Positions 34,618 through 42,471 of a DNA stretch of 64,000 nucleotides are shown piece after piece (positions within the stretch are counted from its first letter, which is position 1; each line of letters begins with the position of its first letter). The notes beneath the pieces were generated by a model. The model saw nothing but the letters and a program-made list of their open reading frames with translations, did no database searches and had not been told where the DNA came from. Both the position numbers and the translations under genes were made by a program. This DNA is from Nocardia vinacea (GTDB lineage: Bacteria > Actinomycetota > Actinomycetes > Mycobacteriales > Mycobacteriaceae), in contig NZ_CP109149.1 in the NCBI RefSeq assembly GCF_035920345.1, positions 1,054,001 through 1,118,000 of the forward strand. Reading direction: 5' to 3'.

Positions 34618-34692
34618 TGGACATGCGATCACGTGGAAACCATGGCGGCAAAACGCGAGAAGCCCCCACCACCAGTGCCACCTGATCTTGAT
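34618..34692. repeat. 75-bp palindromic repeat, copy 1
   Basis: A 75-base unit that recurs in inverted orientation at 39812-39886 with six mismatches by eye (about 92% identity); similarity stops sharply at both ends. The ends form an imperfect palindrome (GATCACGTGGAA against TTCCACCTGATC in the second copy). It lies four bases after the stop of the flavoprotein gene at 34697, reading in that gene's direction. No coding role is evident. Confidence 0.8.
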
Positions 34693-34696
34693 TGCG

Positions 34697-36172
34697 TCAG
34701 TGCGCGGCGGTCGCGCCGGCTTTGCGGCCGAAGAAGGTGGCGTCGCCCAGGGAGGTGCCGCTGATATAGCCCTCGCCGTGGAGGCCGGAGCTGGCGCGGC
34801 CGGCTGCGAAGAGGCCGGGGATGGGGAGGCCGTCGAGGTTGAGGACGTGGCCGTCGAGGGTGGTGTGGAGGCCGCCGAGGGTGAAAACGGAGGCTCCGGT
34901 GCCGCGGCGGTTGCCGGATTCCGAGGGCGGTCGGACGCCCGCTTTCACATCGATGGCGGCCAGCGGGGGGCTCAGTGGGCGCAGCCAGCGCGGTGCTTTG
35001 TGGAAGTCGGGATCGGTTCCACGCGAGGCGAATTCGTTGTAGCGGTTCATGGTGGCGATGAGTGCGCCGGGCGGTAGGGCGAGTAATTCGTCGAGTTCGT
35101 CGATGGATTCGGCGACGTGGGTCGGGCGCACACCCCAGCGTTCGCGTTCGGGCACCTCCTCGTAGCCCTGTTCGTCGAGCACCACCCAAACGTTCATATC
35201 GTGACCGAACAGCGCGGCCTGGCCGATGCGGCCGGGATAGGTGTCCTCGTTGACGAAGCGCTGGCCGCGATGGTTGACGATCATGCCGCGCGCGGCGAAA
35301 CCCGGAATCAGGGAAGCACCGACCTGACCGGCCGACATATGCCGCACGGCGGCGCCGGCGGCCTGTGCGATGCGGATGCCGCTGCCGTCGTCGGTGCCCG
35401 CGCTCACCTTGGTATGGCCGAGCAGTCGTGGCGCGTGGGCGGTGAGCATATCGTCGTTGTCGACGAAACCGCCGGTGGTGAGCACACATCCGCGTCGTGC
35501 CCGAATCATGAGCTCCTTGCCGTAGTGCCGGGCCACCACGCCGACCACCGAGCCATCTTCGCCCAGAAGCAGATTCGTCGCGTAAGTGTCGTATTGCGCT
35601 GTCACACCGGCAGATTCGGCCGCCGACACCAGACAATCCAGCAGCAGCCTTCCGCCGAAGTCATGCGCGGTAGGCCGGTGCCCGCGCGGGGCCGGGATAG
35701 CGATTTCGGTGAACGGCCAACTGTTTTCGCCGAGCCACATGAGCCCGTCATCGGTTGGCGGTACCCAGGCGGGAGCATTCCAGAGACTGGGTTTGAACGG
35801 CACACCGCGATCGACGAGCCAGTGGAAATGCGCCACGCTGTGCTCGCTGTAGTGCACGATTTTCGCCACATCCGCGCCCGGCCCGAGCGCCGCCACCAGG
35901 AATGCCGCCATCTGTTCGGGACTGTCATCGAACCCGCACGCCCGCTGGATCGGCGTACCGCCGCCGAGGTAGATCTCGCCACCTGACAAAGCCGACGCAC
36001 CACCCGGCCCACCGGCCCGATCCAGCACCAAAACCTCGGCACCGACCGTCGCGGCCTCGAATGCGGCGCAAGCCCCCGCACTGCCGTACCCGACGACCAG
36101 CACGTCGGTCTCGATGTCATAGGACTTCACCTCGGCGGCGGCACGCGGCGCGACCGATTTGCGGACCGTCAT
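34697..36172 (-). CDS. FAD-dependent oxidoreductase, 3-ketosteroid dehydrogenase-like
   Basis: 491 residues of the fumarate reductase/KstD flavoprotein family. The dinucleotide loop is VLVVGYGSAGACAAFEAA (about 23-40), followed by DRAGGPGGASALSGG, a conserved RGCVLTTGGFVDN, and the C-terminal FAD contact LFAAGRASSGLHGEGYISGT. These enzymes desaturate steroids or reduce or oxidise related ring systems; specificity needs experiment. ATG 36172 begins the natural N-terminus. A 75-bp repeat follows its stop. It is divergent from the epimerase/PEP-swivel gene. Confidence 0.85.
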   Translation of the reverse strand: MTVRKSVAPRAAAEVKSYDIETDVLVVGYGSAGACAAFEAATVGAEVLVLDRAGGPGGASALSGGEIYLGGGTPIQRACGFDDSPEQMAAFLVAALGPGADVAKIVHYSEHSVAHFHWLVDRGVPFKPSLWNAPAWVPPTDDGLMWLGENSWPFTEIAIPAPRGHRPTAHDFGGRLLLDCLVSAAESAGVTAQYDTYATNLLLGEDGSVVGVVARHYGKELMIRARRGCVLTTGGFVDNDDMLTAHAPRLLGHTKVSAGTDDGSGIRIAQAAGAAVRHMSAGQVGASLIPGFAARGMIVNHRGQRFVNEDTYPGRIGQAALFGHDMNVWVVLDEQGYEEVPERERWGVRPTHVAESIDELDELLALPPGALIATMNRYNEFASRGTDPDFHKAPRWLRPLSPPLAAIDVKAGVRPPSESGNRRGTGASVFTLGGLHTTLDGHVLNLDGLPIPGLFAAGRASSGLHGEGYISGTSLGDATFFGRKAGATAAH

Positions 36173-36341
36173 GGCATCGAGGCTGCGCGCATCCACCGGA
36201 TGCCGGAATCGATCATCTCGGTGGTCGAGCCGGGTACTCCCGTTCAGCGGGACTGGCACCGATCGCGGCGTCCCGCACTCGCGATGGTGTGTGAACGGCG
36301 TCACGTTCGCGTATCCCGGCGCCAGTGAGGAGAGGAAATCG

Positions 36342-38759
36342 ATGCGGGTCCTGGTCACCGGAATCACCGAGCCGAGCGGTCGCGCGGTGGCGCGCATGTT
36401 GTTGGCCGCCGGGCACGAAGTGGTCGGGCTGGACCAGCGGTGGCACCGCTACATCGATCCGCGGGTGCGGTTCACGACCGACCACACCGACGCTGTCGAC
36501 GGCTGCGCGAGCGTCGTACATCTGGCAGCCAGCGGGCTCGCCGAAGTCGCCGCCGCCGCACGCAAAGCCGGTGCGCGAGTGGTGGTTCCGGTCAGTTCGC
36601 GCTCGACGCGGCTTTCGGACGCCAAGGCCACAGCGGTGCTGCGCGCGTCGGGCTCGGATAGCGTGCTGGTGCGCACCGCGCCGATCGCCGGGCGTCGTAT
36701 CGGACACGAAACCCGCCGTGCACTGGTGCCGATTCTCGGCTCGAAGTCCGATGCCGGATTTCAGTTGCTGCACAGCGACGACCTGGACCGCTTCCTGGTA
36801 CTGGCCGCCACCGCGCTGCCGTCCGGTCATAGCGAAGATGGGCTCGAGATCGTCGAACTCGCAGCTTCCGGCGTGGTGACCACCGACGAGGTGCGCCGCA
36901 TGATGCGCGAAGCGGACGTACGCTACTCGGCCTGGGTGCCCGGCTGGTCCGGTCGCCAACCCCTCTTGGATCCCACTGTCGCACAGGAGAAGTGGGGCTT
37001 CCGCTGCGGCTGGACCGCACGCGAGGTCATCGCCGACATGGTGCGCGGGATGATCGGCCGCAAGCCCGATGGCGGCGGCTTCCGCACGCGCAGGGGCGCA
37101 ATCCCGTTGCCGTCACACGTGATTCCATCTCGTGCCGCCACGTCGGACAACCATCCGCTCACCGATGTCGCCCCGGAAGGTCTCGAGGGCGAATTCGACG
37201 ATCGGGTCGACGAGCGCTACCCGGTGCACACCGCAACCAACACCTCCGAAGCATTGCCCGGCCCGATGACACCCCTGACCATCGACCTGCAGGCCGGCGC
37301 CATCCGCCTCAGCAACGAGGCCATGGGCGAGATGATCGCACTCGACGGCATCGCCTTGGAACACTGGACGAGTCGGGTCACCACGGTGCTCGGCCACCAC
37401 ATCTACATCAATGCCTCGATCGGCGTGCTCGCGGCCGAGAATATGCCGGGCTGGGATGAGGAGAGCATCCGCCGCGACGCCTACGGCAATATTCCGGCCG
37501 AAATCGCCCTGCAGCCGCACGGCAAGCCACCGATGCCGACCGGGCCGGCCAGCACGCTGGCGACCGGGCGCGCGACCTCCCGGGTCATCGCCACAGCCCG
37601 CCGTTTCGGCAAGACGGCCGAGCTGATCAATGCCGCATCTCATGCGGAAGCAATGAACGCGAACGAGATTCGCGAACTGTCCGATGAGCAGTTGCACGTC
37701 CGCGCTCTGCTCTGGCGCGATCGTCTGCACCAGGCGTGGCAGGCCGCGGCGATCGGTGTGATGATGACCGGCGCCGCCACCGCCATCCACGCACGCGGCA
37801 AGCATGCCGGCGAGGTTCCGATCGACCTGACTCGGCTGGAATCGGCGAAGCCCATGCTCGCGGTGGAACGTCTGGCCGAATTCTGCCGCGCTGACACCGA
37901 TCTCGCCGAGCTGGCGCGCGCCGGTGATATCGATGCGGCACGGGCGAAATCACCCGCCTTCGCCGCCGCGCTCGACGAGGAGTTGGCCAAGGTCGGGCAC
38001 CGAGGTCCCGGTGAATGTGAGTTGCTCAACCCGACATTCCGTGACCGGCCCGCCCTTTTGGTGAGCGCCGCCGCCCGCGCTGCGCAGATGCCGGCGCCCA
38101 AGCGCGACTCCGTGGATTCGTCGCCGAGTCGCACGGCTCGGATGGCCGCAGGAGCCACCGTGGCCCGGGAACGCGCACGCGACGGCGTCGTCCGGATTAC
38201 CCACTGCCTGCGACTTGCCGTGCGCGAGCGGGCCGATCGGCTCGTTCGCGTCGGTCGGCTGCGCGAAATCGACGACGCCTGCTATCTCACGCTGGACGAA
38301 ATCTTCTGTCTCCCAGCGGATGCGGCCGACAAGGTGGCGCGCAGGCGCGCGGAACGCATTCGGTTGCAAACCATCAGGATGCCCGATGTCATTGCCGGAC
38401 AATGGGAGCCGGTACCCGACGCGGCGGCGCTCACCGCCGACGAGAGCCTGACCGGTATCGGTGTCTGTGCCGGTGTGGTGGAGGGCCGGGTGAAGCTGGT
38501 GCTGTCGCTGGATGACGATATCGAGCCCGGCGACATCCTGGTCGCCGCGGTGACCGACACCGGCCACACCGCCATGTTCTCCTACGCCGCCGCCGTGATC
38601 ACCGATATCGGCGGGTCCGCGTCCCATGCCGCGATCGTCGCCCGCGAATTCGGCATTCCCTGTGTCGTCGACACGAAGACCGCGACCACCAGCCTGGCCG
38701 ACGGCCAGCGTGTGCGCGTGGACGGCGCGGCCGGGACGGTCACGCTGCTGGCCGACTGA
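36342..38759 (+). CDS. Epimerase-like Rossmann domain fused to PEP-utilising swivel domain
   Basis: 805 residues. The N-terminal 290 are an NAD(P)-binding sugar-epimerase-like fold (VLVTGITEPSGRAVARML, then CASVVHLAASG). Residues about 330-805 resemble the non-ATP-grasp half of rifampicin phosphotransferase and PEP synthase: TSEALPGPMTPLT, a long helical part, and the swivelling histidine GGSASHAAIVARE with His at about 762. There is no ATP-grasp domain and no PEP-binding TIM barrel, so it needs another source of phosphate. From memory M. tuberculosis Rv2047c has this build. GAGGAGAGG precedes the ATG. The MptpB-like phosphatase gene follows. Confidence 0.82.
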   Translation: MRVLVTGITEPSGRAVARMLLAAGHEVVGLDQRWHRYIDPRVRFTTDHTDAVDGCASVVHLAASGLAEVAAAARKAGARVVVPVSSRSTRLSDAKATAVLRASGSDSVLVRTAPIAGRRIGHETRRALVPILGSKSDAGFQLLHSDDLDRFLVLAATALPSGHSEDGLEIVELAASGVVTTDEVRRMMREADVRYSAWVPGWSGRQPLLDPTVAQEKWGFRCGWTAREVIADMVRGMIGRKPDGGGFRTRRGAIPLPSHVIPSRAATSDNHPLTDVAPEGLEGEFDDRVDERYPVHTATNTSEALPGPMTPLTIDLQAGAIRLSNEAMGEMIALDGIALEHWTSRVTTVLGHHIYINASIGVLAAENMPGWDEESIRRDAYGNIPAEIALQPHGKPPMPTGPASTLATGRATSRVIATARRFGKTAELINAASHAEAMNANEIRELSDEQLHVRALLWRDRLHQAWQAAAIGVMMTGAATAIHARGKHAGEVPIDLTRLESAKPMLAVERLAEFCRADTDLAELARAGDIDAARAKSPAFAAALDEELAKVGHRGPGECELLNPTFRDRPALLVSAAARAAQMPAPKRDSVDSSPSRTARMAAGATVARERARDGVVRITHCLRLAVRERADRLVRVGRLREIDDACYLTLDEIFCLPADAADKVARRRAERIRLQTIRMPDVIAGQWEPVPDAAALTADESLTGIGVCAGVVEGRVKLVLSLDDDIEPGDILVAAVTDTGHTAMFSYAAAVITDIGGSASHAAIVAREFGIPCVVDTKTATTSLADGQRVRVDGAAGTVTLLAD

Positions 38760-38819
38760 GCGCGGCCCGAACTCGGGTCGCAGACCATTATGCGGCCCTT
38801 GATGAAAGGAACACCCCTC

Positions 38820-39758
38820 GTGAAGAATTCGCGCGCTTTCCGCGGCACGATCGCGGCCGCGGCCGCAGTGCTGGTCGGCGTTCTCCCGGCGCTGGCCGGA
38901 CCGGCGTCGGCGGGTCCGGCGTTCTCGGGGCCGGCCGTGCCGGTGCTGCGGTCCCCGGGCCAGGCCGATCGGCCGATGGGTCTGGCGCATGCGCCGAATG
39001 CCCGCGATATCGGCGGCTATCCGGCCAAGGGCGGCAGCAAGCTCGTGACCGGCGCGGTGTACCGTTCCGACGCGCTGGCCAAACTCGACGCGAGCGAACA
39101 GCAGAAGCTGGTGTCGCTCAACATCACTCAGGTCATCGACTTTCGCAGCCCCACCGAAACCGGCCGCGATCCCGATAAGCTCCCGGCATCGATCCGCCGC
39201 ACCGAACAGCCGGTCTACGATCCGGCCAATGACTTCTACCTCATGGTCGCGCGGCTGATCCAGGCCGGACCGGCCGCCCAGCAGGAGGCGCTCGGCGACG
39301 GCAAGGCCGCCAAGATCATGCGCGACTACTACGCGTGGTTCGTTTCGAATCCCACCGCGCGCGCCCAGTTCGCACAGGCGTTCAAGGACATCGCGACCGC
39401 GCAGCGTGCGGTGCTGTACCACTGCACGGCGGGTAAGGACCGCACCGGCTGGATGACCGCGATCCTGATGAGCGCGCTCGAGGTGCCGAAGGGACAGATC
39501 TACAACGACTTCACCGACTCCAACGACAATTTGGCGGCCGGGAACAAGGCACTGCTGGACGGCCTCGTCGCCCAGGGCTTGGTGACCGATCGTGCGCTCT
39601 GGGAGCCGATCCTCGGTGTGCAACGCGAATTCCTGGACGCGGCATTCGACCAGGTCCAAGCGTCCTACGGCTCGTTCGACAGCTTCCTCAGCGATGGTCT
39701 CGGGATCGACGCCACAACACTGGAGGCCCTGAAGACAAAGCTCCTGACCAACCACTGA
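38820..39758 (+). CDS. Secreted MptpB-like tyrosine/lipid phosphatase
   Basis: 312 residues. A Sec signal peptide (about 1-32, ending PALAGPASAG) leads a Tyr_phosphatase3 domain: NARDIGGYPAKGG, GAVYRSDALA, VIDFRSPTE, and the P-loop HCTAGKDRTG with Cys at about 202. The Asp-Arg after the loop Lys is the MptpB signature, which in mycobacteria is a secreted phosphatase acting on phosphotyrosine and phosphoinositides. GTG 38820 follows AAAGGA by nine bases. It sits 60 bases after the PEP-swivel gene on the same strand. Confidence 0.9.
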   Translation: MKNSRAFRGTIAAAAAVLVGVLPALAGPASAGPAFSGPAVPVLRSPGQADRPMGLAHAPNARDIGGYPAKGGSKLVTGAVYRSDALAKLDASEQQKLVSLNITQVIDFRSPTETGRDPDKLPASIRRTEQPVYDPANDFYLMVARLIQAGPAAQQEALGDGKAAKIMRDYYAWFVSNPTARAQFAQAFKDIATAQRAVLYHCTAGKDRTGWMTAILMSALEVPKGQIYNDFTDSNDNLAAGNKALLDGLVAQGLVTDRALWEPILGVQREFLDAAFDQVQASYGSFDSFLSDGLGIDATTLEALKTKLLTNH

Positions 39759-39811
39759 CCGTGTGCCGGTGTCACCGCGAACGGTGGCACCGCCCGCAGC
39801 TCCGGGAATCG

Positions 39812-39886
39812 ATCAAGATCAGGTGGAACTGGTGGTGGGAGCCTCTCGCGATTTGCCGCCATGGTTTCCACGTGATCGTTTGTCCA
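39812..39886. repeat. 75-bp palindromic repeat, copy 2
   Basis: Reverse-complement copy of 34618-34692 (six differences over 75 bases by eye). It lies 53 bases after the stop of the phosphatase gene and is read in the same sense relative to its upstream gene as copy 1. It is also 34 bases from the end of the convergent amidohydrolase gene, so a terminator-like or mRNA-end function is possible. It has no T-run. Confidence 0.8.
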
Positions 39887-39919
39887 GCTCGGTGTGCGGG
39901 AGTTTGGCGGGCTAGTGGG

Positions 39920-41647
39920 TTAGCTGGCTTTGAGGAAGGTGCCTGCGTGGGTGGTGGTGCCGAAACCTGGTGCGAAGGTTCCGTATTCGTATAGAAGGTG
40001 ACCGGCGACGATGGTTGCGGCGACGGCGCGGTCGTTGCGGTTGACCATGCGGTCCAGGCCGTCGATACCGGGGACGGGGGCTTCGGCGTAGGCGGCGCTG
40101 GAGCCGTCGAATCCGGCGGGGTCGATGACGGCGATATCGGCGCGGGCGCCTTCGGTCAAGCGGCCCGCATCCAGGCCGTACCAGTCGGCGAGTTCACCGG
40201 TCAGTCGGTGGATCGCGGTCTCCAGCGGCATGAAGGCGCGCCGGTGGACGCGCTCCAGCATGCGCAGGCCGAAGTTGTAGAAGGCCATATTGCGCAGGTG
40301 GGCACCGGAATCGGCGAAGCCGACCTGGACGACGGGGGAGCACTGGAGCCGGTCCATCACCTCGTCGCGATCATTGGCGATGACTGTGCGCCAACGCAAT
40401 TGCGCACCGTGCTCGACGGTGAGGTCGAGCAGGGCGTCGGCCGGATGGATGCCGCGCTCGTCGGCCACCTCGCCGAAGGACTTGCCGATGACCTCGGGAT
40501 CCGGGCAGGCGACGATCTGGGCGTCGTAGAGGTCGCGATGCCATACGCGGGGACCGTATTTCTTGCTGAGGTCCTGGCGGAACTGTCGCCGGTAGGACTC
40601 GTCGGCGAGCAGTTCACCGCGCTTCATCACATCGCGGATATTGAGTGCCGCGACGCCGGAGCCGAATTCCTCGAACACCACCAGATCGATACCATCGGCG
40701 TACACCTCGAACGGCACCGGCAGATGCTGCCACCGGAATTGCGCTCCGCCAACGATATTCGCGATCCAGGCGGCGGTCGTGGCGGCCCGCGCGACGGTGC
40801 GGTCGGCCTTGACGTCCATCCCCGCGATCAGCGTGGTCTTCAGCGGCTTACGGAACGGTCGGCCTGCGCTCTCGGCGAAGTAGCGGGCTATCTCGACGCG
40901 GGCGGTCAGGTTGGGCGTGCTCTGATGGATCCGATCGCGCTGCCGCAGAATGTCGTTCAAAGCTCGATATTCGCGCCAGGTGGCATAGGTCGACGGCAGC
41001 TGTCTGGTGGGGAAGCGCACGCCCTCCAATTTGGAGAACGAACTGCGAATGGTGGACAGCCCGAGGAAACCGGCATCGAGTGCGTCGGAGAGCATCTCAC
41101 GCATACGGTCCAATTCCACCTCGGTCGGCCGCGCCGCCGCGTCCACGGCCCGAGCCAGCCCCATTATCGCGACCCGCATATCCGAATGTCCCAGTAGCGC
41201 AGCCACATTCGCACCGAGCGGGCGCGCGGCGAGGGTGCGAGCGTACGCATGCGGACCGTCCCAGTCCTTGTGCTCCTTGACCGCGGCATGCACCGCATCC
41301 CACGGCAATGCCTCCACCCGCGCGAACATATCGGCACAATCCTCGGCCTCGGAATACACCGTCGACAACGAACAATTCCCGAACACCACAGTGGTGACGC
41401 CGTGCCGTACGGACTCGCCGAGACCGGGGTTGCCGAGCACCTCCGCGTCGTAATGCGTATGCACGTCGAGCATTCCGGGCATCACCCATTTGCCCGTCGC
41501 ATCCACTGTCCGCGCACCGTCGGGCAACGCCGAGGCGCTGATCACGGTGACCCGGCCGTCGGTGATTCCGATATCGGCGAGGCGCGGCGGTGTGCCGAGC
41601 CCGTCGAATACCGATCCGCCGCGAATCACCAAATCGCACTGAGCCAT
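39920..41647 (-). CDS. Amidohydrolase, N-acyl-D-amino-acid deacylase family
   Basis: 575 residues of the D-aminoacylase branch of amidohydrolases. The N-terminal beta-sandwich (DLVIRGGSVFDGLGTPPRLA) leads into the metal site HTHYDAE (about 62-68); VFGNCSLS, DGIDLVVFEE, FADSGAHLRNMAFYN (Asp on the last strand) and the second sandwich (ADIAVIDPAGFD) follow. The family cleaves N-acyl-D-amino acids or relatives using one or two zinc ions. The exact substrate is open. A nested palindrome lies just upstream of its ATG. Confidence 0.88.
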   Translation of the reverse strand: MAQCDLVIRGGSVFDGLGTPPRLADIGITDGRVTVISASALPDGARTVDATGKWVMPGMLDVHTHYDAEVLGNPGLGESVRHGVTTVVFGNCSLSTVYSEAEDCADMFARVEALPWDAVHAAVKEHKDWDGPHAYARTLAARPLGANVAALLGHSDMRVAIMGLARAVDAAARPTEVELDRMREMLSDALDAGFLGLSTIRSSFSKLEGVRFPTRQLPSTYATWREYRALNDILRQRDRIHQSTPNLTARVEIARYFAESAGRPFRKPLKTTLIAGMDVKADRTVARAATTAAWIANIVGGAQFRWQHLPVPFEVYADGIDLVVFEEFGSGVAALNIRDVMKRGELLADESYRRQFRQDLSKKYGPRVWHRDLYDAQIVACPDPEVIGKSFGEVADERGIHPADALLDLTVEHGAQLRWRTVIANDRDEVMDRLQCSPVVQVGFADSGAHLRNMAFYNFGLRMLERVHRRAFMPLETAIHRLTGELADWYGLDAGRLTEGARADIAVIDPAGFDGSSAAYAEAPVPGIDGLDRMVNRNDRAVAATIVAGHLLYEYGTFAPGFGTTTHAGTFLKAS

Positions 41648-41662
41648 CTCAGCCCCTCACAG

Positions 41663-41697
41663 CCATGTAGGAGATACCGGGAGTACCGGTTACATGG
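41663..41697. promoter_or_regulatory. Nested inverted repeats upstream of amidohydrolase
   Basis: Outer arms CCATGTA (41663-41669) and TACATGG (41691-41697), inner arms ACCGG (41676-41680) and CCGGT (41686-41690), all perfect. The centre is 36 bases upstream of the ATG at 41647. An operator or a 5' mRNA hairpin are both possible. Confidence 0.45.
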
Positions 41698-41724
41698 TCG
41701 CATGGCGTCGGCCTCTCGAAAAGG

Positions 41725-41877
41725 TCAGGCGACCTCGAGTGCCATGTAAGTCGCCACCAGCATTCCGGCCATGATGCCGAGGCCGACCAGCGGGCCGAGC
41801 ATGGCGACCGAGAGCCAGCCGAGGCCGATCAGCGCCCCGCCCGCCAACCAGGTCGCGATCGGCGCGAAACGCGACAT
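41725..41877 (-). CDS. Small membrane protein, perhaps truncated
   Basis: 50 residues from ATG 41877 with two hydrophobic helices (IATWLAGGALIGLGWLSVAM and LGPLVGLGIMAGMLVATYMA). The frame stays open for about 30 polar codons upstream without a good start (VHDGDEPCEADHAIPGKLF), until it meets the TnpB relic. A longer gene may therefore have been cut by the insertion. No strong ribosome-binding site precedes the ATG. Function unknown. Confidence 0.45.
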   Translation of the reverse strand: MSRFAPIATWLAGGALIGLGWLSVAMLGPLVGLGIMAGMLVATYMALEVA

Positions 41878-41994
41878 CAGCTCGAAGAGCTTGCCCGGTA
41901 TGGCATGGTCGGCTTCGCAGGGTTCGTCGCCATCGTGGACATACCCGACGACACCGGGTAGCCGCTTGGCGACGAGGGCGCGCCGTGCCCGCCC

Positions 41995-42411
41995 TTGATC
42001 GGAGAAAACACGCGCGCCATGACCGCCAGCGCCAAGGGCACGATTACCGAACCGGGTCGTCGAGTCGCCCAGAAAGCCGGGTTGAACCGGACCATTCTCG
42101 CAAAGGGGTGGCATCAGCTGGAGCTGGCGTTGCGCAACGCCGCCCGCTACACGGGCACGCAGGTCGTCAAGGTACCGGCTGCGTACACGTCGTTGAGGTG
42201 TTCTCGCTGTCGCAGTGTGGACCCGGTGAGCCGTGAGAGCCAAGCGGTTTACCGGTGTACCAGTTGCGGGCACTGTGAGAACGCGGATGTGAACGCGGCG
42301 AAGAACATTCTTGCCGCCGGGCTGGCGGTGACGGTCTGTGGAGACCTCGCCGTTGGGCGGTCCGTGAAGCAGGAACCCCCAACCATTGAGGTTGGAATCC
42401 CCCGGCTTTAG
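41995..42411 (+). pseudogene. TnpB (IS200/IS605-type OrfB) C-terminal relic
   Basis: About 138 codons corresponding to the last third of TnpB: AMTASAKGT, GRRVAQKAGLNRTIL, VVKVPAAYTSLRCSRCR and the zinc ribbon CSRC ... CTSCGH followed by ADVNAAKNILAAG, which holds the last RuvC Asp. A normal TnpB is about 370-400 residues, so about 250 N-terminal residues, including the first RuvC Asp, are missing. The relic cannot be an active nuclease. Its right-end hairpins remain. Confidence 0.85.
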
Positions 42412-42430
42412 CCGTGAGGAGGATGCCAAG
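42379..42430 (+). mobile_element. Right end of IS605/IS1341-type element (reRNA scaffold region)
   Basis: CCAACC-ATTGA-GGTTGG (42379-42395) and CGGCTTTAGCCG (42403-42414) form two adjacent hairpins over the end of the tnpB relic, as in the right ends of IS605-group elements, where the omega/reRNA scaffold is encoded. The sequence following the second hairpin (GTGAGGAGGATGCCAA) is the usual border. No left end or TnpA gene is present. The exact boundary is uncertain. Confidence 0.65.
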
Positions 42431-42471
42431 TACCGCACCTGCAGCGTGCCCGTTTTCCCTCGGCACCGTAT

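Noticed and set aside
34697..36172. Naming the flavoprotein KstD
   Set aside because: The family also contains fumarate reductase-like and other steroid dehydrogenases; no residue decides specificity, so no symbol was given.
37950..39755. A 601-codon open frame on the minus strand
   Set aside because: It is antisense to the PEP-swivel gene and the secreted phosphatase, both of which carry catalytic motifs.
41725..42438. One 237-codon minus-strand gene
   Set aside because: Its N-terminal two-thirds is antisense to the TnpB relic; only the last 50 codons look like protein.
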